From assembly GCA_030833605.1 (NCBI GenBank), contig JAURGV010000011.1, positions 1 to 19,390 of the forward strand: DNA of 19,390 bases, written 5' to 3'. This document shows positions 1 to 7,213 of this stretch, in pieces (the stretch's first letter is position 1; each line of letters begins with the position of its first letter). The position numbers were made by a program, and so were the translations under genes. Below the pieces are notes generated by a model. It saw nothing but the letters and a program-made list of their open reading frames with translations. It had not been told where the DNA came from and ran no database searches. The DNA comes from Rhodothermales bacterium. Its GTDB lineage: Bacteria; Bacteroidota; Rhodothermia; Rhodothermales; UBA10348.

Positions 1-38
1 CTCGTTTCTAGACTCTCACCCATTTGTCATCAATCGTC

Positions 39-1151
39 ATGCCCCATTGCACTCGCTGCCCGCGTCTTTCCATAACGGGAATCGCGCTCGCTGCTATCCT
101 AATGCTTTCACCCCTTGCTGTTAGCTGCCAGAATGCCACTATGCCTGAACCTGAGGTTAACTCCAATCCGCATCTGGTCACGTATGAAGGTACCGAAGGT
201 CCGGGTGTAGGCAAACATATTGTGTTGCTCGCCGGAGACCATGAATACCGATCGGAAGAAATTCTACCTGCGATGGCGCGGATTCTATCGAAAGAATATG
301 GGTTCAAAACGAGCGTCTTTTTTACCCTAAACGATGAAGGCTTTATTCAACCCGGTTCTTCCAACATAAAAGGACTTGAAGCCCTTGAAACCGCCGATTT
401 GCTCATCATGGGGCTTCGTTTTCAGGATTTTTCTGAAGAAGAAATGCAACATATCGTGGACTATCTGGACCGCGCAGGGCCTGTATTCGGAATTCGAACA
501 TCCACCCATGCGTTTGCAGGTATCGAAGGGCAATTTGCCAAGTACAACTGGAATTACGAGGGCGAAGAATACCTCAAAGGGTTTGGCCGGCAAGTTTTGG
601 GCGAAACGTGGGCTGGGCACTACGGCACCAATCACGAACAGAGTTCTCTTGTAAACCCAATTGATGCAGAAGTGGACCACCCCATTATGCGTGGGGTGCG
701 CGATATGCACGTTCAATCGGGAGGCTATTTTGCCGACCCCATGCCCGATTCCCGCACTCTTGCGGTGGGGGTCGTGTTGAATGGAATGGAAGCAGATGCC
801 GAGCCCGATCCTGAAAAAGAAAAAGTACCGGTGGTATGGACCCGGAGTTACTCCGGCGCCGCTTCTGGTGCGGTTTCAGGAGCGCAAACAGGCCGTGTTT
901 TTACGACCACTCACGGCGCCTCAGAAGACTTTTTGAACGATGGATTCCGGCGCATGATGATAAATGCAGCCTTCTGGGCCCTTGGAATGGAGGATGCGAT
1001 TACCAGCGACATGAATATTGACTTCGTTGGTCCCTACAACCCCGTACCTTTCGCTTTTGACGGATATCGCTTAGGCGTTCGTCCTTCGGATATGGCTGGG
1101 TGGGATTCGCCCATCATGGATGCTTCCAAACCGACTACTGTAGAGAACTGA
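39..1151 (+). CDS. ThuA-like domain lipoprotein
   Basis: 370 residues from ATG at 39; an in-frame TTG at 24 would add five residues but is less likely. The N-terminus has a basic stretch, a hydrophobic segment (about residues 11-26) and a lipobox-like A-V-S-C with the lipid cysteine at C30, so the mature protein should be an exported lipoprotein. The rest matches the ThuA family (class-I glutamine-amidotransferase-like fold): IVLLAGDHEYRSEE near the start, then GLEALETADLLIMGLRF, an IVDYL..AGPVFGIRT segment and the FGRQVLGETW..HYG block typical of planctomycete and Bacteroidota members. ThuA proteins are linked to disaccharide and 3-keto-sugar metabolism, but the reaction of this branch is not established. 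The gene lies 23 bases upstream of the dehydrogenase/azurin lipoprotein on the same strand, so the two are probably one operon with a shared substrate. The family call is firm; the substrate is unknown. Any upstream promoter lies outside the window. Confidence 0.9.
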   Translation: MPHCTRCPRLSITGIALAAILMLSPLAVSCQNATMPEPEVNSNPHLVTYEGTEGPGVGKHIVLLAGDHEYRSEEILPAMARILSKEYGFKTSVFFTLNDEGFIQPGSSNIKGLEALETADLLIMGLRFQDFSEEEMQHIVDYLDRAGPVFGIRTSTHAFAGIEGQFAKYNWNYEGEEYLKGFGRQVLGETWAGHYGTNHEQSSLVNPIDAEVDHPIMRGVRDMHVQSGGYFADPMPDSRTLAVGVVLNGMEADAEPDPEKEKVPVVWTRSYSGAASGAVSGAQTGRVFTTTHGASEDFLNDGFRRMMINAAFWALGMEDAITSDMNIDFVGPYNPVPFAFDGYRLGVRPSDMAGWDSPIMDASKPTTVEN

Positions 1152-1174
1152 TCTCACCTAAACGCTTCCTCACC

Positions 1175-4060
1175 ATGAATACTGGAAACCGGATCCACCT
1201 GGGTCTCTTAGCTTTTTTGCTCATTACCGTTGCAGGGTGCACACCTGACCCCGCTATCGAACTGAATAAGGGCGACCGTATTGTGTTGATAGGCAACGCG
1301 TTACCGGATCGCATGCAGCATGATGGGTGGTTTGAAACCTATCTGCAAAATGAGCTATCGGGACTCGATCTGGTAATTCGTAATCAAGGCTTCTCTGGTG
1401 ATCGGATAGATCGCAGGCCTCGCGAAGTTGGTTTCCCTACCGTCGACGAATACCTCGCTCATTCAGGAGCCGATGTAATCTTTGCCATGTTTGGGTATAA
1501 CGAATCGTTCTACGGCGATGCACCAGGATACGGGACGGCTCTTACACAGTGGATAGACAGTACGCAGGCCAAGACGTACACCGGTGAAGGGCCTCCGCGA
1601 ATCGTTCTCTTCTCTCCCATCGCTTTCGAGAACCTAAACGATCCCAATTTTCCGGACGGCGCGGAGCACAACAGACGCCTTGCCGCTTACACCGATGTCA
1701 CCAAAGCGGTCGCGTTGGCTAAGGGAGTCGACTTTGTTGATCTTTTCAATCCCTCGCTTGCAGCCTACGACGCGCACGATGACGCGCTAACCATCAACGG
1801 AGTCCACCTCAATCAAGAGGGGAATCGCGTGATAGGTGCTATAGCAGCCGAAGCCATCTTGGGCTGGGCTCCCAGTGAAGCGGATGAAAAATTAGAATCG
1901 ATTCGTCGAGCGGTCCTAGACAAAAATTGGCATTGGTTTAACCGCTACCGCGCTACGGATGGTAACGACGTCTGGGGCGGACGTTCGCTTTTAGCCTTTA
2001 CAAACGGCCAAACGAACTACGACGTGCTCAATCACGAATTGGAGCAGCTCGACACGATGACCGCCAACCGAGACAACGTGATCTGGGCGGCAGCCAAGGG
2101 ACAAAGCATTCAAGCCGACGACTCGAACGTACCTCCTGCTGTAAAGGTTGAAACCAATCTCGGTGAGGAGCAGCTTCAAGACGGCGAAAGCAAAACAGGA
2201 ACCGTCAAATACGCAACCGCCGAAGAATCCATGGCAGCCATGACGTTGCCCGATGGTTTGGAAGTGAACCTGTTTGCCTCGGAAGAGATGTTTCCGGAGC
2301 TCGTCAACCCGGTTCAGACGAGTGTAGACACCAAAGGACGCCTTTGGGTTGCTTCGTGGGCGACGTATCCGAAATGGGAGCCCCTCAAAGAAATGGACGA
2401 CCGCTTACTCATTCTTCCGGATGAAAACCGAGATGGCGTCGCCGACACCGTTATCACTTTTGCGAAAGTACACAACCCAACCGGATTCGAATTCTGGAAT
2501 GGTGGCGTGATTGTCGCTTCCATTCCCAATCTCCTGTTCCTCAAGGACACCGACGGCGATGATGTGGCTGATGTGCAGATCATTTTGATGAGCGGTCTGG
2601 GATCTGCCGATACCCACCATTCGGCCAATGGATTTGTGTATGGTCCAGATGGATACCTCTACTATCAACGAGGCGTATTTAATCTCTCCAATGTGGAAAC
2701 GCCATGGACCAACAACCAAGAATCGGATGTTTCGGGCATGTATCGGTTCAATCCTCGCACCCACGAGTTTAGTTTTCACGCCGACAACTCCCCGAACGCC
2801 CACGGCACCTCGTTTGACTATTGGGGCTACCATTATGCGACCGATGCAACCGGGGGCCGCGCTTACCAGGTCGTACCCAATGACGAAGAGCCTGGTGCTT
2901 TTCGCATGCAGAAACTGCTCGACAACACCGTCCGGCCAGTCACATCGAGTGGAATCATCTCCAGCTCGCATCTACCTCCATCCATGGAAGGGGACTTCAT
3001 TCTCCTAAACGTGATCGCGTTTTTGGGAATAAAGCAGTACGACTTAAGCATCGACTCCCGTACAGGATTTGTGACCGGGAAAGAAACGGCTGACTTGATT
3101 GACTCATCCGACCTCAATTTCAGACCCTCTGACTTCGAAATTGGGGATGATGGTGCGCTCTACGTCGCCGATTGGGCCAATGCGATCATTGGACATATGC
3201 AGCACAATGTGCGTGATCCTAATAGGGATCATGAGCATGGACGCATTTACAGAATTACAGCGCCAGGCAGACCGCTCACCGAGCCGGCTAACATTGATGG
3301 CGCACCGATTGAAGAACTTCTTGACCACCTAACGGACCCGGTAAACGGAGTCAGGTATCGTGCTCGCATCGAACTTTCGGAGCGCAATACGGATGAAGTA
3401 ATAGCAGCCGCTAAAAAGTGGCTATCGGGTTTTGATCCTTCCTCCGAAGCCGATGCGCACCATATCCTTGAAGGATTATGGCTGCATCAACAGCACAATG
3501 TTAAGGACCGAGAGTTATTGGCCCAAGTCCTTGCTTCGCCTGTGGCGCATGCGCGTCTCGCGGCAAAACGAGTAGAAACGCTTTGGGATCACGATTCCTC
3601 GGCCTTGGTCACGGCGTTGGATCGCTCCCCGTTTGATATGACACCTGAAAAGCTGGCAGAGCAGTTCGAAGGACGGTCTGAGGACGGACTTATTGTCGTG
3701 GGGACGGTCGTTGAACAAATGCGCTACAACCGGCCCAATTTCGCTGTTACAGCTGGGCAAACCGTCAAAATCCGGTTTGAAAACCATGATTTCCTTCCGC
3801 ACAACCTCTTGATCGTTCCGCCAGGACAAGGCGAATCGGTCGGAGCAATGGCAGATGCGATGGGCGGGGCTGGATTTGAAAAAGACTTCATTCCAGAAAA
3901 TGCCATCATAATCGTCGCATCGGACCTGCTAAGTCACGAAGCCGAACAAATTATTGAGTTTACCGCGCCGATGGAACCGGGGGTATATGACATTATTTGT
4001 TCTTTCCCAGGTCACCGCGCCACCATGAACGGCAAAATGACGGTGTTAGCTAGAGAATAG
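1175..4060 (+). CDS. SGNH-like / dehydrogenase beta-propeller / azurin multidomain lipoprotein
   Basis: 961 residues from ATG at 1175. The frame stays open upstream to 1100, but the lipoprotein signal fixes this start. The signal peptide ends in lipobox V-A-G-C (C22). Residues 33-230 are an SGNH-hydrolase-like fold: block I is G40-N41-A42 instead of GDS, block II includes GFSGD, block III is FGYNES, and the last block is N208-G-V-H211 instead of DxxH. The usual Ser and Asp are therefore absent. Residues about 345-700 form a Piru_Ver/PQQ-sugar-dehydrogenase-like propeller (MTLPDGLEVNLFA, DTKGRLWVASW, DTDGDDVAD, ADTHHSANGFVYGPDGYLY, DDGALYVADW). Residues about 710-815 look helical or HEAT-like. 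Residues about 835-961 are an azurin-type cupredoxin with ligands H876, C942, H947 and M951; the CSFPGH loop closely resembles azurin. Many relatives end in a CxxCH haem domain, but none is present here. Likely role: periplasmic sugar oxidation with electron transfer through copper. The domain calls are firm; the reaction is inferred. Confidence 0.9.
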   Translation: MNTGNRIHLGLLAFLLITVAGCTPDPAIELNKGDRIVLIGNALPDRMQHDGWFETYLQNELSGLDLVIRNQGFSGDRIDRRPREVGFPTVDEYLAHSGADVIFAMFGYNESFYGDAPGYGTALTQWIDSTQAKTYTGEGPPRIVLFSPIAFENLNDPNFPDGAEHNRRLAAYTDVTKAVALAKGVDFVDLFNPSLAAYDAHDDALTINGVHLNQEGNRVIGAIAAEAILGWAPSEADEKLESIRRAVLDKNWHWFNRYRATDGNDVWGGRSLLAFTNGQTNYDVLNHELEQLDTMTANRDNVIWAAAKGQSIQADDSNVPPAVKVETNLGEEQLQDGESKTGTVKYATAEESMAAMTLPDGLEVNLFASEEMFPELVNPVQTSVDTKGRLWVASWATYPKWEPLKEMDDRLLILPDENRDGVADTVITFAKVHNPTGFEFWNGGVIVASIPNLLFLKDTDGDDVADVQIILMSGLGSADTHHSANGFVYGPDGYLYYQRGVFNLSNVETPWTNNQESDVSGMYRFNPRTHEFSFHADNSPNAHGTSFDYWGYHYATDATGGRAYQVVPNDEEPGAFRMQKLLDNTVRPVTSSGIISSSHLPPSMEGDFILLNVIAFLGIKQYDLSIDSRTGFVTGKETADLIDSSDLNFRPSDFEIGDDGALYVADWANAIIGHMQHNVRDPNRDHEHGRIYRITAPGRPLTEPANIDGAPIEELLDHLTDPVNGVRYRARIELSERNTDEVIAAAKKWLSGFDPSSEADAHHILEGLWLHQQHNVKDRELLAQVLASPVAHARLAAKRVETLWDHDSSALVTALDRSPFDMTPEKLAEQFEGRSEDGLIVVGTVVEQMRYNRPNFAVTAGQTVKIRFENHDFLPHNLLIVPPGQGESVGAMADAMGGAGFEKDFIPENAIIIVASDLLSHEAEQIIEFTAPMEPGVYDIICSFPGHRATMNGKMTVLARE

Positions 4061-4065
4061 AACCT

Positions 4066-4599
4066 TTAGAAAACATACCCTACGTTTACGATCCGGAAGG
4101 TTGGGATATACTCCAGCGCAGCGTTTTTTGCACCAAACAATCGCTTGAGGCCAAACCCAGTTCCAACATAAAAATTGTCATTCTTCCCCATAACCCAGCT
4201 CCGGTTTAGATCGAAGCCTGCTCCGAAATAGGTACCTTGCGACACGGAAGAGGTTAGAAAATCGCCTTGATCGTCTACCGTGGTTAAGCCAACTTTCACG
4301 CCAAAGGCCCAGCCATTTAAAGGCGCCCCTTGTGGGTAGAATCTCCAAAAAACGTCAGCGTTAACGTATTTATCATCCGCTCCAAAATAGGCGGATCCTC
4401 CTATCCCGGCCGTAGCTGAACCCGCTACAACTCGCTCGTATTCGGCATTAAACAGGTCCAACAACAGACCAAACGGATTGGCTGATACCACCTTGTTGTA
4501 CGCTGGAGCATCCGCCATCTGAGCGTTTGCGTTACGTGACGAAAAACTTATTACTGTTAGCACAAAGATCAACGAAAACAAAACCGACAGACTGCGCAT
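4066..4599 (-). CDS. Small outer-membrane beta-barrel protein
   Basis: 177 residues from the ATG at 4599. An in-frame ATG at 4644 would add 15 residues, but the internal start has a GGAGA Shine-Dalgarno match 6 bases upstream and leads straight into a signal peptide (R at position 2, hydrophobic 5-20, cleavage after N-A-N-A before Q27). The mature part alternates polar and hydrophobic residues and is rich in Gly, Tyr and Phe (ANPFGLLLDLFNAEYER, GIGGSAYFGAD, GTYFGAGFDLNRSW, FYVGTGFGLKRLFG). It ends in YVF, and a C-terminal aromatic residue is typical of barrels inserted by the BAM machinery. It resembles the DUF3575/OmpW-size eight-stranded proteins without a clear match to one family. It converges on the upstream lipoprotein gene with only five bases between the stop codons. 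Function unknown. Confidence 0.8.
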   Translation of the reverse strand: MRSLSVLFSLIFVLTVISFSSRNANAQMADAPAYNKVVSANPFGLLLDLFNAEYERVVAGSATAGIGGSAYFGADDKYVNADVFWRFYPQGAPLNGWAFGVKVGLTTVDDQGDFLTSSVSQGTYFGAGFDLNRSWVMGKNDNFYVGTGFGLKRLFGAKNAALEYIPTFRIVNVGYVF

Positions 4600-4605
4600 G
4601 AGGAA

Positions 4606-4610
4606 TCTCC
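4606..4610 (-). promoter_or_regulatory. Ribosome binding site that fixes the start of the barrel gene
   Basis: Read on the minus strand, GGAGA lies 6 bases before the ATG at 4599. Most other genes in the window lack a Shine-Dalgarno match, so this one is unusual and favours the shorter start over the ATG at 4644. Confidence 0.5.
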
Positions 4611-4836
4611 ATTTGTAAGAAGTCGTGGTTGAACCTAAAAGCATCGTTTGGACGGATTATACGAATTAATCATTCCAAACAGCAAAGCCCTTCTCGTTTG
4701 AGGCAAACCTTCCTAGTATTTCTACTGCCAATTGCATACCGTTGGAGATGGACTGCACTACTCTCTGACTCCCATGCGTTTACCCATCTTGCAATGCTGG
4801 AACGCTGGAGTGCTGTAATAAAAAGACCTTAATCAC

Positions 4837-5091
4837 ATGGAATCCTATTCTAACTTAATTCCCCTCATTCCCATTTTGCTCTTTGTACCCTTAGCGATTT
4901 GGGGCAATAAACTGAAGAAGTACATTCCATTTTGGGTAGAGTACGCGGTTCTAAGTCTAATCACTTCTTATTTCATCTATTCCATGTTCACGGACCCAGA
5001 ACTCGCACAAAAACATCGAGTATTCGCTTTTTTCGGCATCATGTTAATCCTGGTTCGATACCGCCAGGACTCTCAAGTCAAATTAAAATAA
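4837..5091 (+). CDS. Small integral membrane protein, unknown function
   Basis: 84 residues. There are three hydrophobic stretches: about residues 7-22 (LIPLIPILLFVPLAIW), 33-50 (around WVEYAVLSLITSYFIY) and 62-73 (VFAFFGIMLILV). Lysines follow the first (NKLKK) and a basic tail follows the last (RYRQDSQVKLK), consistent with an inner-membrane protein of two or three spans. I do not recognise a family. No Shine-Dalgarno sequence is visible. The gene lies 99 bases upstream of the CPBP protease gene on the same strand and could be co-transcribed with it, although a stable hairpin sits between them. It is a real gene rather than chance because the hydrophobic and basic segments alternate regularly and no better frame covers the stretch. 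Confidence 0.6.
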   Translation: MESYSNLIPLIPILLFVPLAIWGNKLKKYIPFWVEYAVLSLITSYFIYSMFTDPELAQKHRVFAFFGIMLILVRYRQDSQVKLK

Positions 5092-5144
5092 AGGACAAGT
5101 TGATATTTATTGGGGACAATACCGGTTGTTCTGTAACTCGGGAA

Positions 5145-5166
5145 TGGGGTGCTTCGTAGTGCCCCA
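5145..5166 (+). other. RNA hairpin in the leader of the CPBP gene
   Basis: TGGGGTGC and GTGCCCCA flank the loop TTCGTA. As RNA this gives eight stacked pairs, two of them G-U. It ends 24 bases before the start codon at 5191. It could be a weak terminator for the small membrane protein gene or a leader structure; no T-run follows it. Confidence 0.3.
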
Positions 5167-5179
5167 CATTATCTAACCC

Positions 5180-5183
5180 AGGA
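5180..5183 (+). promoter_or_regulatory. Possible ribosome binding site for the CPBP protease
   Basis: AGGA lies 7 bases before the ATG at 5191. It supports that start over the in-frame GTG at 5149, which has no such match and falls inside the leader hairpin. Confidence 0.4.
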
Positions 5184-5190
5184 CACGCTA

Positions 5191-6111
5191 ATGAATAATG
5201 TATTTGTAAATCCAGAAACCAGAAAAATTAGAGCTGGATGGCGCATCGCCATTTTTCTGGTTGTTTTTATTGCTTTGTCAGTGATCACGATGTTTACTGT
5301 CCGAGCAATTCTCGGAAGTCTTCCCAAAACATCAAGACTCCAATTTGGGATTGTTGCCTTCGCCTCGACCGTCGCGGTATGGTTAGTAGCCAAATTCATT
5401 GACAAGCGCTCCCTACCCTCTTTTGGGCTCAAATTTGATCGCTTTGCCCTTCTAGACGTCCTGTCTGGAATTTTCAATAGCGCATTGGTTATGGCAGCCA
5501 TGTATTTTCTGCTGGAAGCGCTAGGTCTAATTGAATTTCAGGGATTCACGTGGTGGAATAACCCTGAAAACATCATCATGGGAATTGGGCCCATCGCTTG
5601 GAGTTCTATTTTAGCTGTTTTCTTGACCTTAACCGCTGTTGCCTGGTGGGAAGAGCTCGTTTTCCGCGGGTATCTGTTTCAAAACCTTGTGGAAGGGCTC
5701 AACATTTGGTGGGCTATTTTGATAAACTCAGTAGTTTTTGGGTTCATTCATCACATGAATCCAAACGCGACGTTACTTTCAAGCTTAATCATTGTCGCCA
5801 TTACCCCGCAATTGATCTATGCCTACCTAAAAACGGGTCAATTATGGCTACCTGTTGGGTTACATCTCGGTTGGAATTTCTTCCAGGCATCGGTTTTTGG
5901 GTTTGCGGCAAGTGGCCAGAAAGACCCTAGCCTCATTGTGCAAACACCCGTAGGCCCGGATTGGCTATCAGGCGGAGCCTTCGGTGCCGAGGGTAGCGTA
6001 TTAATCCTTCCGATTTTGTTTGCGTCGTTTTTTCTCATCCATTTTTGGGTAAATAAAACGCGCCATCCAGATCAAATGCTGCTAGATATTGCCGTTCATG
6101 GGGATAAATGA
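5191..6111 (+). CDS. CPBP (Abi/CAAX-prenyl-protease-like) intramembrane metalloprotease
   Basis: 306 residues from ATG at 5191, opening with the NPETRKIRAGWR stretch common at the N-terminus of these proteins, followed by the first membrane span (about residues 18-40). The CPBP motifs are present in order: EExxxR at E154-E155-R159 (WWEELVFRGY), FxxxH at F183-H187/H188 (FGFIHHMNP), and HxxxN at H225-N229 (GLHLGWNFF). These residues form the glutamate/histidine catalytic centre in the type II CAAX protease superfamily. About seven or eight hydrophobic segments are visible. Bacterial members act in the inner membrane on unknown substrates; some protect against self-made bacteriocins, and nothing bacteriocin-like is nearby. 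The stop overlaps the methyltransferase start (ATGA, 6108-6111), so translation is probably coupled. A long inverted repeat lies in the first codons. Family call firm; substrate unknown. Confidence 0.92.
   Translation: MNNVFVNPETRKIRAGWRIAIFLVVFIALSVITMFTVRAILGSLPKTSRLQFGIVAFASTVAVWLVAKFIDKRSLPSFGLKFDRFALLDVLSGIFNSALVMAAMYFLLEALGLIEFQGFTWWNNPENIIMGIGPIAWSSILAVFLTLTAVAWWEELVFRGYLFQNLVEGLNIWWAILINSVVFGFIHHMNPNATLLSSLIIVAITPQLIYAYLKTGQLWLPVGLHLGWNFFQASVFGFAASGQKDPSLIVQTPVGPDWLSGGAFGAEGSVLILPILFASFFLIHFWVNKTRHPDQMLLDIAVHGDK
5217..5262. repeat. Inverted repeat, 12-bp arms, at the 5' end of the CPBP gene
   Basis: AACCAGAAAAAT (5217-5228) and ATTTTTCTGGTT (5251-5262) are exact reverse complements across 22 bases. 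The spacer and the start of the right arm contain a second hairpin, ATGGCG-CAT-CGCCAT (5238-5252), which competes with the outer stem. The repeat covers codons 9-24, just after the start codon, where mRNA folding can affect translation. Confidence 0.6.
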
Positions 6112-6770
6112 CCGAGAATCGCACATCATCCAATACCGACAAACATTTGGACCCGGAATGTCCTCTTTGCGAGTCTATTGGAATGCCTTTCTTCCAGAAC
6201 CGCTTTTTCAGTTGTCCTAATTGCGGCGGAATTTTCAGACCCCGCCGTGACTATCCAAGCGAAAAGGCTGAAATATCCCGGTATGAAGAGCATCATAACG
6301 ACGTAAACGATAGGGGATACCAACAGTTTGTATCCCCTATCGTAGATCGAATTCTGATTGATTTCAGCACCCATCACGCGGGCCTGGATTTTGGTAGTGG
6401 AACGGGGCCTGTTGCGTCTAAACTATTGCAAGACAACGACTTTCAGATCGTTCAATACGACCCGTTTTTTGCCAATCATCCCGAATTGCTGCGTAACCAA
6501 TACGACTTCATTGTGTGCTGTGAGGTGATCGAACACTTTCACCATCCTTCCCAAGAATTCGCGTTGCTAAAACGACTTTTGCATCGAGGTGGGAAACTGT
6601 ATTGCATGACGTATTTGTATGACGCCACCATAGATTTTGCAAATTGGCACTACCAACGTGACCCAACCCATGTGTTCATCTATCGACGCGAAACACTGGA
6701 TTGGATTCGGAGCATGTTTGGATTCCAATCGGTCGAAATCAACGGACGCCTGTGCGTTTTTTCAACCTAA
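6108..6770 (+). CDS. Zinc-ribbon class I SAM-dependent methyltransferase
   Basis: 220 residues; the ATG overlaps the CPBP stop codon by four bases. An N-terminal zinc ribbon uses C18, C21, C36 and C39 (CPLC...CPNC). The Rossmann methyltransferase fold follows: the glycine-rich SAM motif GLDFGSGTGP at 92-101, an acidic residue after strand 2 at D118 (QYDPFF), and the motif YDFIVCCEVIEHFHHP at 132-147. Near the end FANWHYQRDPTHVFIYRRETLDWI matches a well-populated bacterial family of zinc-ribbon methyltransferases of unknown substrate, often named generically after UbiE/UbiG. There is no membrane segment, so it is cytoplasmic. Coupling to the protease gene suggests co-expression, but I see no obvious shared pathway. 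A perfect 14-bp inverted repeat lies within codons 67-79, between the zinc ribbon and the SAM motif. Family call firm, substrate unknown. Confidence 0.9.
   Translation: MTENRTSSNTDKHLDPECPLCESIGMPFFQNRFFSCPNCGGIFRPRRDYPSEKAEISRYEEHHNDVNDRGYQQFVSPIVDRILIDFSTHHAGLDFGSGTGPVASKLLQDNDFQIVQYDPFFANHPELLRNQYDFIVCCEVIEHFHHPSQEFALLKRLLHRGGKLYCMTYLYDATIDFANWHYQRDPTHVFIYRRETLDWIRSMFGFQSVEINGRLCVFST
6307..6343. repeat. Perfect 14-bp inverted repeat inside the methyltransferase gene
   Basis: ACGATAGGGGATAC (6307-6320) and GTATCCCCTATCGT (6330-6343) are exact reverse complements around the 9-base loop CAACAGTTT. The repeat lies wholly in coding sequence (residues 67-79, NDRGYQQFVSPIV). By my arithmetic a 14-bp perfect stem at a given loop length is expected about 7 in 100,000 times in a random window of this size. 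Confidence 0.8.
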
Positions 6771-6840
6771 AGCACCTAGGTTTGCACAATGATGGACCCC
6801 AATACGTAGGATTCCACCTGCTCTCAACCCACTTGACGGG

Positions 6841-7164
6841 CTAGGCTTCGCTCTTAACGCTAAAATTAACTCGTAAACCTAACGAAACAGGTACAACTTT
6901 TTCGACGGTCACGATGAATGTTTTCTTTTGTCCACGCACCGTTCCGGCTTGCGTGCGCTTGTACCACGTTCCTTCAAAGGTTACTTCTTCTACTTCTTTT
7001 AAGGCTTCCAACGTTTCGGCGTGATCGCGTTCAGCGAAGAACACCCCTTGCATGGTATCGTGAAAAGTGTCAGGTAAGGAAAAGGCATATCCAGCACCTT
7101 GGATCGATGTACCATCGCCCACGGTAGAGGTTAATGCGGCTGGTTTCTGCTTGTAAAGTGCCAT
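6841..7164 (-). CDS. Hypothetical protein, 107 residues
   Basis: I do not recognise a family. The ATG at 7164 opens with MALYKQKPAALTSTVGDGTS. The protein has no signal peptide or membrane span and no cysteines, so it is probably cytoplasmic. Residues about 48-64 (HAETLEALKEVEEVTFE) look like an amphipathic helix. They are followed by strand-like stretches (TFEGTWYKR, KKTFIVTVEKVVPVSLGLRVNFSV) that suggest a small alpha/beta or beta-rich domain. It converges on the methyltransferase gene (70 bases apart) and diverges from the DLH gene across 189 bases that hold a direct repeat and a palindrome. The coding frame is plausible because of its length and its isolated position, with no competing frame of good quality. 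Confidence 0.6.
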   Translation of the reverse strand: MALYKQKPAALTSTVGDGTSIQGAGYAFSLPDTFHDTMQGVFFAERDHAETLEALKEVEEVTFEGTWYKRTQAGTVRGQKKTFIVTVEKVVPVSLGLRVNFSVKSEA

Positions 7165-7177
7165 GCGCCTATCTGGG

Positions 7178-7209
7178 ATTGCCTTGAAATGTGTTGTATT
7201 GCCTTGAAA
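7178..7209. repeat. Tandem pair of ATTGCCTTGAAA sites, 20-base period
   Basis: ATTGCCTTGAAA occurs at 7178-7189 and again, unchanged, at 7198-7209. The 20-base period is close to two helical turns, as expected for adjacent sites bound by a regulator on one face of the DNA. The pair sits 14 bases upstream of the start codon at 7164 (minus strand). Confidence 0.4.
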
Positions 7210-7213
7210 GCTA

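Noticed and set aside
678..698. Seven-base inverted repeat CACCCCA/TGGGGTG in the ThuA gene, and others of 6-9 bp (842-856, 8334-8350, 13300-13323, 18761-18775)
   Set aside because: Arms this short with small loops are expected several times by chance in a window of this size.
4629..4832. 67-residue open frame on the plus strand before the small membrane protein
   Set aside because: It overlaps the start of the barrel gene on the other strand and has no recognisable domain, no signal and no ribosome binding site; composition looks random.
5191..6770. CPBP protease plus methyltransferase as a bacteriocin immunity or modification system
   Set aside because: No precursor peptide, leader motif or transporter is nearby; the 4-base overlap alone does not support it.
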